Shown one piece after another: positions 55,377 to 64,000 of a stretch of DNA of 64,000 bases; position 1 is the first letter of the stretch; each line of letters opens with the position of its first letter. A program made the translations under genes and the position numbers. The DNA comes from Colwellia sp. PAMC 20917 (lineage in GTDB: Bacteria > Pseudomonadota > Gammaproteobacteria > Enterobacterales > Alteromonadaceae). Below the pieces are notes generated by a model. It saw only the letters and a list, made by a program, of their open reading frames with translations, was not told the DNA's origin and ran no database searches. Location of the stretch: the NCBI RefSeq assembly GCF_001767295.1, contig NZ_CP014944.1, positions 2,294,001 to 2,358,000 on the forward strand, in the 5' to 3' direction.

Positions 55377-57845
55377 TTATTCGCTACCCTTTAACGCATG
55401 GATCACAGGTTTGTTAATGTATTGACGCAAAGGAAAGTAACAGGCAAATAACGACAGCATGCTGATCATCGCTAAGGTCACTATAAACACCGGCAGTAAT
55501 TCTAAGGTGATGTAGTGGCTTACTTGTTCACTAAAAGCAAAGATTAGTAAGAACAACATGCCAAGACTAAACAGTACGCCGAATAATATTGCACTGGCAT
55601 TGTCTTTAATAATCAATTTAATTAAGTCGCTTCGTTTAGCGCCCACAGCCATACGTGTTCCTAATTCAAAACGGCGCATTTGGGTGCTGTAGCTTAAAAT
55701 ACCATAGAGACCAATACCCGCGAGGAAAAAGGTGATTAACGCTAACGCTGCGGTTGTTACCGCGGTGGTAATTTCGGAAAATAAATGTTGGCTAAGCACG
55801 TCATCTGCTGAGTTGAAGCTATAGACAGAATATCTAGCGTCAACTTCGGCTAACAGTTTTCCTAACTGTTCCCGGCTAACAGACTGACCCGGTTTAAATT
55901 TTATCATAAAATTTATCCGACCAAGCCCGGTGGGCATATAAACTCTTGGTACAGGAGCAGCATTGTCAGCATTATAAGTACCTAAAGCATATGTACCTCG
56001 ATTGGTAATACCTTTGACAATACCCACTATTTTTATCGATTCTATATCACCCATCGATATTTTAACCCCTAGTACATCACCATCAGCTTTTAATTGTTTA
56101 GCAAACGCTTGATTAACAATCATCACATGATTACGATTTTTATGAACTTTGCGATCTGCTAACGTAAAATTTTCCCCCTGTATTAAAGTCTGCTCAATGA
56201 TACTAAAATATCTATGACCAACGTATTTAAGATACGGTGTATATTTTTCATTGTTATCAACATTGGTCATCAAGTTACTAAAAAAACCATGTAGTGGTAT
56301 CTCCGACTGACTAAGCGATTCCACTTCAGGCAAGGTTTCAATTTTTTCCATTATTTCAGCCATAATTGAAATTCCTTCTTCTTGGCTAGGAAAATCTGTG
56401 GATGAATAGTTCAAGGATAAGCTCGAGATATTATTGGTGGTATAACCTATAGGGGCATTAATGGTTTTCATTGCGTCTTTAAATATACTAAGGTTAGCAA
56501 AAACCAAGACCATTGCTAATGCTACTTGGGTTGCAATTAGTACCTGACAAACCGTTTTAGATACCTGTAAGCCACTGCCCTTACTACTGTTTTGTAAGCT
56601 AGTGTTTAACGTATGGTAATTGATCATACGGGTACTTAATTTAGCAAAAAACAACGCTAAAACTATCGTGAATAATATCGCACTACCAAAGGTTATTGGA
56701 TTAAGGGATAACTCGTTAACTCTAGGCAGTACCGCAGCCAAATATTGCTGCAAAATATAAAATCCGCTCTTAGCAATTACCAAGGCCAGAATGATAGAGA
56801 TAAAAAACAGCAAGCTGGTTTCTGCAAACATCGCTTTGAATAAATGTTTTTTAGTGGCGCCAATCGCCGCTTGAATGGCCATTGGCCGTTGTTTTTCTGC
56901 AGTACGCGACATAAACAAGTTAGAAATATTACCACAAGCAATCAAGACTAAACCAAGTACACCGGCTAATAACATAATGGCTGTTGATTCACTCCCTCCG
57001 CTCATAACTGATTTAACAGAAAGCAGCTGTATTTTGATTGACCAGCCTTTGAAAAACTCTATATCACTAACACCCTCCTGCCAGCGTTCATTCACTAAAG
57101 GGGTTAAAATTTGCTCGGTTTGGTCTTTACTCAGGTCTTTCTTCATTTGACCAATAAATTTACGACTGGTGTTTACACTAGCGAAACTTTTCCTATCCCA
57201 TTCATTTGTCTGATTATAGTCCCATGGTAGCCAAACCTGAGTTTTTCGTCCCATTCCATTCAGTTCAGGCTCAACAAAATTTTCAGCTAAAATACCAACA
57301 ATGCGATAACTGACACCGCTAAGGTTGATTTTTTGTTGAAGAATATCAGCACTAGCATCAAACTCCTGTTGCCAAACGTTATAACTCAACATCACTACAG
57401 GATTGTTGGTGCCCAAAGCTTCGCTGGCTTCAAACATTCGACCTAGCGCCATAGGAGATGCGATAATTTGATGTAATCCAGGTGTAACGTAAGCGGTATT
57501 AACAAGAGGTTGGCTGCGATGAGAAATAATAACGTCCTGCCCATAATCTATCATCGCAGCATACTCAAACGCTTCTTTATTCTTATATAAGTGCACTAAT
57601 CCCGGAGAGCTATAAAAATTCCCCATGAATGCTTTTTCTGCTCCGTAAACTTCATTGTTTACAACAAAGAGACGATCTTGCTCTGGGTAAGGCAATGGCT
57701 CAATCAGTAACAAATAGGCTAGTGTTAATACACATAACAAAGCACCTAAGGTAACGCCCATGGTTGAAGCAACACTAAAAACAAAGCCTGGTTTTTTCTT
57801 AAGGCTTAAGAAGGCTTGTTTTAATTGATAGATAAATAGATTCAT
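55377..57845 (-). CDS. MacB-like ABC transporter permease (second copy)
   Basis: An 822-residue FtsX/MacB_PCD permease without its own ATPase domain. It has a TM at residues 18-42, a large periplasmic core (about 45-270), TMs near 285-310, 340-362, 385-405 and 440-460, a second periplasmic part and three C-terminal TMs (about 685-710, 740-765, 780-805). RTAEKQRPMAIQAAIGATKKHL and MRRFELGTRMAVGAKRSDLIKLI are the ATPase-coupling segments. It is paralogous to the upstream gene, whose stop overlaps its start (TAATG). It probably forms a heterodimeric exporter with it. Confidence 0.9.
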   Translation of the reverse strand: MNLFIYQLKQAFLSLKKKPGFVFSVASTMGVTLGALLCVLTLAYLLLIEPLPYPEQDRLFVVNNEVYGAEKAFMGNFYSSPGLVHLYKNKEAFEYAAMIDYGQDVIISHRSQPLVNTAYVTPGLHQIIASPMALGRMFEASEALGTNNPVVMLSYNVWQQEFDASADILQQKINLSGVSYRIVGILAENFVEPELNGMGRKTQVWLPWDYNQTNEWDRKSFASVNTSRKFIGQMKKDLSKDQTEQILTPLVNERWQEGVSDIEFFKGWSIKIQLLSVKSVMSGGSESTAIMLLAGVLGLVLIACGNISNLFMSRTAEKQRPMAIQAAIGATKKHLFKAMFAETSLLFFISIILALVIAKSGFYILQQYLAAVLPRVNELSLNPITFGSAILFTIVLALFFAKLSTRMINYHTLNTSLQNSSKGSGLQVSKTVCQVLIATQVALAMVLVFANLSIFKDAMKTINAPIGYTTNNISSLSLNYSSTDFPSQEEGISIMAEIMEKIETLPEVESLSQSEIPLHGFFSNLMTNVDNNEKYTPYLKYVGHRYFSIIEQTLIQGENFTLADRKVHKNRNHVMIVNQAFAKQLKADGDVLGVKISMGDIESIKIVGIVKGITNRGTYALGTYNADNAAPVPRVYMPTGLGRINFMIKFKPGQSVSREQLGKLLAEVDARYSVYSFNSADDVLSQHLFSEITTAVTTAALALITFFLAGIGLYGILSYSTQMRRFELGTRMAVGAKRSDLIKLIIKDNASAILFGVLFSLGMLFLLIFAFSEQVSHYITLELLPVFIVTLAMISMLSLFACYFPLRQYINKPVIHALKGSE

Positions 57846-60253
57846 TATTCATTGCCCTTTAAGGCATGAATAACGGGATTTTTAATAAACGGGCGTAACG
57901 GCACATAACAGGCAAGTGATGAAAGCAGTGATATTGCTCCCACTGTGAGAATAAATAACGGCAAAAGTTCTAAACTAATATAAGTATTTAAACTGTCACT
58001 AAAACCAATATACAAAACAAGTAATACAACAAAGCTTATCGCTAAGCCAATGCCTAAAGCGCCAGCATTATCTTTAAAAACTAAGCTAACAATGTCTTTA
58101 CCCTTTGCACCAATAGCCATGCGAGTGCCAATTTCAAAACGACGCATTTGGCTAGAATAGTTAAGAATACCGTACAAACCCAAACCCGATAGTAATAACG
58201 TTAAAATAGCCAATACCAGTGTCGTAACGGCTGTAGTTACTGAAGAAAATAATCGACGGTCTTTATATTCATTGAGCGATGTGAAGGTGAATAAACTTAA
58301 TTTTTTATCAACGCTTTTCATTAGCGCAATCATTTCATCACGATTAAATATTTGCCCTTGATGCTGTTCTATTAGCAACATATTTCTTGCCAAACTTGCG
58401 GGGTAATAAAAACGAGACTCTACTCTCTGTATGCCTGGCATATTAATACTTTTTACAACACCAATAACTTCAACACCATTTTTAAATTTAAAGCCAATCG
58501 CGCTGCCATTTGGCGCTAATCTTTGTGCAAAAACATCATTAACAATCATCACGCTTCTGTCGTCTTTAATATCTGCAGCACTAAAGTTGTCACCTTCAAC
58601 AATCTCTTGTTTGAGCATGCTAAAGTATTGATCATCAATATCTTTCCCTAGCACGGTATAACGATTGTCTGTTTCCATAGCTGTTAATGCCAAAGTACCA
58701 AAGCCTGTGGGTCGCATCGCTTGGCTTACCTTTTTTATTTTCGGATGGGCTAGTAACTCAGCTTTAAGGGCAGTAAGTTTTTGTGCTTTTATCTCGCTTT
58801 CAACATTGGGTAGTGCCAATACGACCGAGGTAATGTTATTTGTTTGATAACCCAAAGGTTGGCTTACTAATTCACTGGCGTCTTTATATAAAACGACATT
58901 AATAAAGACTAAGGCGGTTGCTGTCGCTATTTGACTACTAATTAAGATGTTTCGCACACGCTTTGACACTTGAATACCACTGCCTTTGCCACCTGATTGC
59001 AACGTAGCGTTAAGTGCATGATAGTTGATCATTTTCAAACATAAATGTGAGAAGGTAAGTGTTAACAAGACTAAGAGTAAAATAGAAGCTGAAAATGAAA
59101 ATGCATTGAGTTCAAGTTCATCAATGCGTGGTAGAAAATCACCAAGGTAATATTGTAAAACACTAAAACCAACAAAAATAACAACCTGCGCGAGTATAAT
59201 AGCAGCAAACATTAACAGCCCTGTTTCAGCTAAAATATTGCGAAACAATTGTGCTTTTGAAGCCCCAACAGCTGCAGAAATAGCAAGTTGTTGTTGACGT
59301 TCTACTGTTCGTGAAACAAATAAATTGGCGATGTTAGCGCAAGCAATAAAAAGTAAACCTAATGATCCAATCAATAATAAGTAAACACTACGTTCACCAT
59401 CGCTAACAATAAAAGATTTTAATGTTTGTGTTTCAAGTACGATCGACCAATTTTTAAAAAAGTCATGTCCCGATACCTTACTCTGCCAATTTTCATTAAC
59501 GACGTTTGTAAGGATTTGATCAATTTGTGGCTTAGAATATTCCGCATATTTTTTGTCCAACTTACCAACATATATCAAACCGCCGTCGTCATTTCCCCAA
59601 CGTTTTCGTTCTCGTTCGCTTACCGAATTATAATCCCAAGGAAGATATAACTCTGTTTTAAAACCAGCGCCGGCAAGTGGTGCTTCAATGTTACTTTCGG
59701 CGAGTACACCAATAATTCGGTAGTTATTTCCGCTTAACGTTAGGCTTTTTTCAAGCACATTGATGTCACCATTAAACTTATTTTGCCATGTTTCATAAGT
59801 TAAAACGGCAACGGGGTTATAGCTGTTAACTTTTTCACTTTCTTCAAATACCTTCCCTAACGCCATTTTGGCAGAGAACAATGAAAACCATTGCGGCGTT
59901 ATAAATGATATTGCCACCATGGGTTCGCTTGGCAAAGAAGTAATGACCCCGCCATCAACATACATTAAAACACTTTGCTCAAATAACGATTGCTGGTTAT
60001 ATAAATGCATTAAATTAGGGTAAGTAAAAGCGCGGCCATCAATAGCATTTTCATTACTGATTAATTGATGTTCAACATTATATAAACGCTCTTGGTCAGG
60101 ATACGGTAATGGTTTTATTAACATGACATACGCTAAAGTCAGCACACATAATAATGCACCCAAGGTTACGCCCATGGTAGAAACTACACTGAGCACAAAA
60201 ATCGGTTTTTGCTTCAAGCTTAAATACGCTTGTTTGATTAAATAACTGTTCAT
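57845..60253 (-). CDS. MacB-like ABC transporter permease (first copy)
   Basis: An 802-residue paralogue of the following gene, with the same plan: MGVTLGALLCVLTLAYVMLIKPLPYPDQERLY at the N-terminus, RTVERQQQLAISAAVGASKAQL and MRRFEIGTRMAIGAKGKDIVSLVFKD as coupling segments, and the C-terminal motif VPLRPFIKNPVIHALKGNE. It is separated from its ATPase gene by a repeat-filled 341-bp gap, unlike the tight coupling to the next permease. Such HlyD-ATPase-permease-permease sets are usually efflux or envelope export systems; the substrate is not predictable. Confidence 0.9.
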   Translation of the reverse strand: MNSYLIKQAYLSLKQKPIFVLSVVSTMGVTLGALLCVLTLAYVMLIKPLPYPDQERLYNVEHQLISNENAIDGRAFTYPNLMHLYNQQSLFEQSVLMYVDGGVITSLPSEPMVAISFITPQWFSLFSAKMALGKVFEESEKVNSYNPVAVLTYETWQNKFNGDINVLEKSLTLSGNNYRIIGVLAESNIEAPLAGAGFKTELYLPWDYNSVSERERKRWGNDDGGLIYVGKLDKKYAEYSKPQIDQILTNVVNENWQSKVSGHDFFKNWSIVLETQTLKSFIVSDGERSVYLLLIGSLGLLFIACANIANLFVSRTVERQQQLAISAAVGASKAQLFRNILAETGLLMFAAIILAQVVIFVGFSVLQYYLGDFLPRIDELELNAFSFSASILLLVLLTLTFSHLCLKMINYHALNATLQSGGKGSGIQVSKRVRNILISSQIATATALVFINVVLYKDASELVSQPLGYQTNNITSVVLALPNVESEIKAQKLTALKAELLAHPKIKKVSQAMRPTGFGTLALTAMETDNRYTVLGKDIDDQYFSMLKQEIVEGDNFSAADIKDDRSVMIVNDVFAQRLAPNGSAIGFKFKNGVEVIGVVKSINMPGIQRVESRFYYPASLARNMLLIEQHQGQIFNRDEMIALMKSVDKKLSLFTFTSLNEYKDRRLFSSVTTAVTTLVLAILTLLLSGLGLYGILNYSSQMRRFEIGTRMAIGAKGKDIVSLVFKDNAGALGIGLAISFVVLLVLYIGFSDSLNTYISLELLPLFILTVGAISLLSSLACYVPLRPFIKNPVIHALKGNE

Positions 60254-60278
60254 TTTTCATGACCCTATCTTCTGACCA

Positions 60279-60303
60279 TCACCCTGAATAAGGTTCAGGG
60301 TGA
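60279..60303. repeat. REP-like single hairpin
   Basis: TCACCCTGAA and TTCAGGGTGA pair perfectly around a 5-nt loop. It shares the CCTGAA/TTCAGG core with the hairpins in the tandem repeat that follows. Confidence 0.65.
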
Positions 60304-60342
60304 GTTATCTTGCTAGTTTTACACCCGGCGAGTCTAAAATAG

Positions 60343-60421
60343 CGTCATCCTGAACTTGTTTCAGGATCTGGTTTTTAAACTTTTCAACAACTTTAGATAC
60401 TGAAATAAATTCAGTATGACG
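60343..60421. repeat. REP-like two-hairpin element, copy 1
   Basis: 79 bp beginning CGTCATCCTGAAC and ending TTCAGTATGACG, imperfect terminal inverted repeats (18 of 22 bases). Hairpin 1 is ATCCTGAA/TTCAGGAT and hairpin 2 is ATACTGAA/TTCAGTAT. It resembles REP/BIME or small MITE-type elements dispersed in Alteromonadales genomes. Confidence 0.7.
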
Positions 60422-60487
60422 GTAAAAAGTACTTATTGAGTTAGCCGATTTACCCGACTAGTTTTACACCCGGCGGGTCTAAAATAG

Positions 60488-60566
60488 CGTCATCCTGAAC
60501 TTGTTTCAGGATCTGGTTTTTAAACTTTTCAACAACTTTAGATACTGAAATAAATTCAGTATGACG
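60488..60566. repeat. REP-like two-hairpin element, copy 2
   Basis: Identical by eye to copy 1 at 60343-60421 and displaced by exactly 145 bp. Confidence 0.7.
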
Positions 60567-60594
60567 GTAAAAAGTACTTATTGAGTTAGCCGAC

Positions 60595-61299
60595 TTAACC
60601 GACTAGTTTTACACCCGGCGAGTCTAAAATAGCGCCATCAAGAAGTTGTACTTTAGTACGCGCCATATCTGCATAGCGTGGATCATGCGTTACCATACAA
60701 ATGGTTGTACCCGCTTTATTTAATTGGTCGAGTACATCCATAACTTGGTCAGCACTTTTAGAGTCAAGGTTACCCGTTGGTTCATCCACTAATAGCACTG
60801 CAGGGTTAGCAACTAACGCACGAGCAATGGCAACACGTTGTTGTTGACCGCCAGAAAGTTGGTTTGGTTTGTGACTAATACGGTGTGACAGGCCTACTTT
60901 TTCTAAACATTCTATGACACGTTTTTTGATTGTCGCGTTATTAGGCTTATCGGCATGGTAGCGCAGTGGCAAAGCCACGTTGTCGAAAACTGAAAGCTCG
61001 TCTATTAAATTAAACGATTGAAATATAAAACCAATCTTTGCATTTCTAACTTCTGCAGCTTGATCCAGCGATAGGTCAGTAACATTGACCCCTTCAATGA
61101 AATACTCACCACTGCTACTTACATCAAGTAAGCCCATAATTGATAAAAGTGTTGATTTACCACAGCCAGAAGGACCAGATATTGAAACGTAATCTCCTTT
61201 ATTAACAGTTAAGTTAATTGATTTCAAAGCATGTGTTTCAAGTTCTTCAGTTTCAAAAATTTTACCGATATTTTTTAATAATAAAATGGCTGTGCTCAT
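60595..61299 (-). CDS. LolD/MacB-type ABC transporter ATPase
   Basis: A 234-residue ATPase that powers the adjacent permeases. Walker A is SGPSGCGKSTLL, the Q-loop is FQSFNL, the signature is LSGGQQQRVAIARAL, and Walker B is VLLVDEPTGNLD with the H-loop VTHD. The last residues (LDSPGVKLVG) are encoded by DNA repeated twice more just downstream. The ATG follows AAGGATAG. It is the second gene of the four-gene unit, 31 bp after the adaptor gene. Confidence 0.95.
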   Translation of the reverse strand: MSTAILLLKNIGKIFETEELETHALKSINLTVNKGDYVSISGPSGCGKSTLLSIMGLLDVSSSGEYFIEGVNVTDLSLDQAAEVRNAKIGFIFQSFNLIDELSVFDNVALPLRYHADKPNNATIKKRVIECLEKVGLSHRISHKPNQLSGGQQQRVAIARALVANPAVLLVDEPTGNLDSKSADQVMDVLDQLNKAGTTICMVTHDPRYADMARTKVQLLDGAILDSPGVKLVG

Positions 61300-61330
61300 C
61301 TACCTATCCTTTTGTAATTTTATGACTCAA

Positions 61331-62578
61331 TTATAAAATCGAAATTTTTGCTGTTTTATAGTTACTTAAATCTGAAATAATAAATTGGTCGCCCAAGTTC
61401 GCTCCCGTCCTTATTTCAATAAATCGTCCAGTTTTTCCCCCAAGACTTATGTCGACTCTTTTAGCTTCGGACATTTCTTCATTAAGCTGGTACAGCGAAG
61501 TTATACTATGCGCTTGCACATTGGCAGGTCGCTCTATGTAGTAAATATTTTTCAGCACTTTAGCCGTTATCACGGCATCAATGTTTTGTTCGGGCCTTGC
61601 ACTTTTAGGCAGTTTCCCAGGGAATGATATTTCAACCTCGACGGTATTTTGGTCAACAATGGGGTCAATACGCTTAACTTTCCCCTCAATGAGTTCTTGT
61701 CGAGTATCAACGATAACGTTCTGACCAATTTTAACTAATTGCACTTGGTTTTGTGGCACACGGATTAGCGCAATTAATTCGGTAACACTACCAATTAAGG
61801 CAACTTCTTGCCCTGCAGACAAGCTTTGCCCTAAATTTACAGATAAACGTTGTAGCACACCGTCAAAACCGGCCTTTACTACTAATTTATTTTTCCGGTC
61901 TTTAGCGATTGTTAGTCTTTGTTCGACTTGCTTAATACGTTCTAGTTGTATATTTATTGCTTCTTTATGGACTTCTTTAAGCTGTTCATTACGTTCGTTA
62001 AAAATTTCAATTCGTTCTTTTAACTGATCTTCACGCAATATGCTTTCTTGATAGTCTATTTGTTTGACAATACCGCTTTTTACCAATTTATTTTGTGCGG
62101 TTAACGTTAAACGAGCCCCTTTGTGCTGTGATACAAGTTCTAAATAACTAGACTTTTCGGTGAGTGTTTCGCGTCTTTGGTTTAATTTTAGTTGACGTAA
62201 ATTGGCTCTTGACTCAGCTAATGAATATTCAGCACTTTGCACTTGTTGCTGTAGTTCTGGATTTGCTAATTTTACGATTACGCTTTCTTTGGTAACAGTC
62301 GCGCCAGGTTTTAATAAGATTTCTTCAACCGTTGCTTTGGTGAGGGTAGTAATTAATTGCAACTTATCTGAGGTTAACTTGCCGTATCCTTCTACGGTAA
62401 CGTCTATATCACCTTGTTTGACTGTTGCGAGTAGTAGGTCTTTTCTCGCTAGGCTGACATTATTAAGTGAAGCTTTCGCATAACTTACCAATATAATAAC
62501 AATAACAACGGCGATCGTTACCATTAGTCCTTTGTTATTGAGCAATGTCTTTTTAGGCTTCTGTTTTAAAATATCCAC
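61331..62578 (-). CDS. HlyD/MacA-type membrane fusion (adaptor) protein
   Basis: The periplasmic adaptor of the ABC exporter. From GTG 62578 (AAGAGA upstream) it has 415 residues: one N-terminal TM (about 19-35), a biotinyl-lipoyl-like half (VTVEGYGKL, LLKPGATVTKESVIVKLANPELQQ), a long alpha-hairpin coiled coil (about 95-210), the second lipoyl half (VKAGFDGVLQRLSVNLGQSLSAGQEVALIG), a beta-barrel and a membrane-proximal domain. An ATG at 62665 would add 29 residues of unlikely sequence before the TM; the start is moderately certain. First gene of the operon. Confidence 0.88.
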   Translation of the reverse strand: MDILKQKPKKTLLNNKGLMVTIAVVIVIILVSYAKASLNNVSLARKDLLLATVKQGDIDVTVEGYGKLTSDKLQLITTLTKATVEEILLKPGATVTKESVIVKLANPELQQQVQSAEYSLAESRANLRQLKLNQRRETLTEKSSYLELVSQHKGARLTLTAQNKLVKSGIVKQIDYQESILREDQLKERIEIFNERNEQLKEVHKEAINIQLERIKQVEQRLTIAKDRKNKLVVKAGFDGVLQRLSVNLGQSLSAGQEVALIGSVTELIALIRVPQNQVQLVKIGQNVIVDTRQELIEGKVKRIDPIVDQNTVEVEISFPGKLPKSARPEQNIDAVITAKVLKNIYYIERPANVQAHSITSLYQLNEEMSEAKRVDISLGGKTGRFIEIRTGANLGDQFIISDLSNYKTAKISIL

Positions 62579-62819
62579 ATTATTCTCTTGGCTGTTGCTT
62601 AACCGTCTTTCTATATTTATTGATATAGCGAATTTCGTGCCAACAATATTTCCCATACAAATCAATACGAAACATTAAATCTGCAAACCAACTTTCGTAC
62701 TAGTTCGATAGTGAACTCAAAAACTTTCGTTATTGATGCGAAGTAATTCGGTGATTCCTTTTTACTTCATAATTTGTAGCCATTACAATTAATACTTTAT
62801 ATCTATTTGGGATAAACTC

Positions 62820-63512
62820 TTGCTGAAACATGTTTTGATATGGGATTTGCCTTTACGACTTTTTCATTGGCTATTTGCCTGTACTGTTATTGCCTCTTGG
62901 TACACTTCTGATCAAGACAATAACTTGATTGATATTCATATGAAACTTGGCTATTTCGCTTTAGGTTTACTTGTTTTCAGAATTTTTTGGGGATTCTTCG
63001 GTACTAAACACTCGCAGTTTAGATCTTTTTTTCCAACACCTAGCCGCATCATTAACTACATTGATTATCTAAAAAACAATCAAGTTAAAGATAGTAGTGG
63101 TCATAATCCATTAGGCAGTTTGATGGTTTTTTTGATGATTTTTCTCATCAGTTTACAGGCAGTAAGTGGCTTGTTTATCAATGACGATGTATTTTCTTCT
63201 GGACCTTACTACGATAGTGTTAGCAAAGAAGTCGAACAAGTTATGATGTTTTTACATCACAATGTTTTTGACTTTATGATTGCAGCCATTGCTATGCACC
63301 TATTGGCAATCGCCTATTATGAACGAGTAAAAAAACAGTCGTTAATACTGCCAATGATCACAGGAAAAAAGCTTACCGCTCAAGTAGATAATAAAAATGT
63401 AATCAAACACTCTAAGTTATGGATTGCGCTGTTAATTGTAATAGTGGCTGTGGTTTTTGTTTATTGGCTGGTTGTGCTTAATGCACCGGTTATAGAAGAA
63501 TATTACTACTAA
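62820..63512 (+). CDS. Cytochrome b561-type membrane protein
   Basis: A 230-residue di-haem cytochrome b with four core TMs and an added C-terminal TM (LWIALLIVIVAVVFVYWLVVL, about 197-217). Haem ligands are likely the His in RLFHWLFA, IDIHMKLGYF, MMFLHHNVF and AIAMHLLAI. The start is TTG 62820 with GGGAT upstream; ATGs just after are in other frames. It lies next to a convergent cytochrome c' gene. In related bacteria b561 and c' genes are often adjacent, suggesting electron transfer between them. Confidence 0.88.
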   Translation: MLKHVLIWDLPLRLFHWLFACTVIASWYTSDQDNNLIDIHMKLGYFALGLLVFRIFWGFFGTKHSQFRSFFPTPSRIINYIDYLKNNQVKDSSGHNPLGSLMVFLMIFLISLQAVSGLFINDDVFSSGPYYDSVSKEVEQVMMFLHHNVFDFMIAAIAMHLLAIAYYERVKKQSLILPMITGKKLTAQVDNKNVIKHSKLWIALLIVIVAVVFVYWLVVLNAPVIEEYYY

Positions 63513-63530
63513 TACATTTGTTATTTTAAC

Positions 63531-63573
63531 AATAGGTGATTACAAGATTTTTGCACCACTGAAATCACCTATT
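63531..63573. terminator. Hairpin between convergent cytochrome genes
   Basis: AATAGGTGATT (63531-63541) pairs exactly with AATCACCTATT (63563-63573), with a 21-nt loop. It lies 18 bp past the b561 stop. The T tract is weak, so this is a probable rather than certain terminator. Confidence 0.55.
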
Positions 63574-63639
63574 AATTTATGTTAATTAAACCCGAAACCA
63601 TCAGACTTCAAAGTCGTTTAAATGGTGACGGGTTAAGCA

Positions 63640-64000
63640 CTATTCTGCTTTAAAGTCATCATGGCAGCCGCCACAGGTTTTACCTACACCACCAATCGCT
63701 TTTTTAATAAGACTTACATCTCCACTTAAAGCTGCTTTTTGCAAATTAGCCGATGCTTGTGTTAAGTCATCAATACGTTTTGAAAATGCATCTGGTTGTT
63801 CCCAAATTTTGTCGAGTGCTTCAGTCTTCACTTTATGTGCCGAAGTGTTCGTGCGGGTGTAGTCTGCAATCATCAGTGATAATTGATTAATACGTAAAGC
63901 ATGCGTTGATACTTTTTCCGCGTCAAATTCAATTTTTCCTTTAGCCATGCCGCCTAAAGGACCCATGTTGCTGCCCAATAAACTAAATATTGATTGGCGT
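63640..64000 (-). CDS. Cytochrome c' (class II), 5' end outside the window
   Basis: At least 120 C-terminal residues of a cytochrome c'. The four-helix pattern RQSIFSLLGSNMGPLGGMAKGK, the KIWEQPDAF segment and the C-terminal haem site CGGCHDDF are characteristic. The haem iron is ligated by the His of CGGCH. The frame is open to the edge of the window, so the signal peptide and first helix are missing. The internal ATG and TTG codons near 63966-63978 are not the true start. Periplasmic by family; linked to NO binding or redox in known members. Confidence 0.9.
   Translation of the reverse strand, partial: RQSIFSLLGSNMGPLGGMAKGKIEFDAEKVSTHALRINQLSLMIADYTRTNTSAHKVKTEALDKIWEQPDAFSKRIDDLTQASANLQKAALSGDVSLIKKAIGGVGKTCGGCHDDFKAE

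Larger units (their letters stand above)
60313..60602. repeat. 145-bp direct tandem repeat, two copies, containing the 3' end of the ABC ATPase gene
   Basis: Copy 1 is 60313-60457 and copy 2 is 60458-60602; differences seen are single bases (A/G at the CCGGCG(A/G)GTC site and T/C, C/A near the end). Each copy opens with the ~32 bp (CTAGTTTTACACCCGGCG...) that also forms the last codons of the ATPase gene (third, partial copy from 60603), and then carries a 79-bp REP-like element. In both copies the ATPase tail remains readable on the minus strand as ...VKLVG-stop. Confidence 0.9.

Noticed and set aside
60254-60602. Mobile element with transposase or CRISPR array
   Set aside because: No coding frame for a transposase, only two repeat units, and no unique spacers; the repeats contain the ATPase gene tail and REP-like hairpins.

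Overview
The window looks like chromosomal DNA of a marine gammaproteobacterium of the order Alteromonadales, most like Colwellia or Thalassotalea. This is inferred from the AT-rich sequence, the E. coli/Shewanella-type housekeeping genes (polA, greB, gor, prlC, rsmJ, ftnA-type ferritin) and the abundance of chemotaxis receptors, GGDEF/EAL proteins, secreted peptidases and c-type cytochrome. No tRNA, rRNA, CRISPR array, prophage or transposase gene was seen.

Layout. 1-13.8 kb: a DUF952 protein, an aspartate/aromatic aminotransferase, a DUF445 membrane protein, a cyclophilin, a GAF-PAS-GGDEF-EAL protein, a PAS chemoreceptor, greB, a large M16 lipoprotein peptidase, a 31-residue CCGGCGG protein, and an SPFH protein paired with a ribbon-helix-helix protein. 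13.6-19.4 kb: polA. On its 3' side lies a candidate sRNA of about 90 nt at the position Spot 42 occupies in enteric bacteria and vibrios. Its promoter has a HexR-like palindrome and a LacI-type palindrome just upstream. An 817-bp gap with DnaA boxes and a long hairpin follows polA's start, then a chemoreceptor. 19.5-38 kb: gor, prlC, a Tag-like glycosylase and rsmJ, an E. coli-like neighbourhood. It is flanked in opposite orientation by two paralogous sensors of about 1,525 residues (beta-propeller, Y_Y_Y, PAS, PAS, GGDEF, EAL). A DUF4382 lipoprotein, a solute-binding protein and a diguanylate cyclase follow. 38-46 kb: a chemoreceptor, a 57-residue Cys protein, a peroxiredoxin, ferritin, an unusual operon pairing a surface lipoprotein with a receiver-less CpxR-type DNA-binding domain, a YhiN-type flavoprotein and a PAS-GGDEF protein. 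46-54 kb: a transglutaminase-like membrane protein, a CWC protein, a CPBP protease, proline iminopeptidase, an M61 peptidase and an unknown gene behind a good Fur-box match. 54-64 kb: a zinc-ribbon/Sel1 gene split by one in-frame stop, a four-gene MacAB-like ABC operon (adaptor, ATPase, two permeases) carrying a 145-bp tandem repeat with REP-like hairpins, a cytochrome b561 and a cytochrome c' cut by the window end.

Functionally the region is dominated by environmental sensing: five c-di-GMP enzymes and three methyl-accepting proteins. The rest is peptide scavenging (M16, M3, M61, Pip, CPBP), redox and iron handling (Gor, peroxiredoxin, ferritin, cytochromes) and core replication, transcription and ribosome maintenance. 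The items most worth following up are the sRNA locus beside polA, the lipoprotein/orphan CpxR-type operon, the split zinc-ribbon/Sel1 gene and the tandem repeat that copies the end of the ABC ATPase gene.
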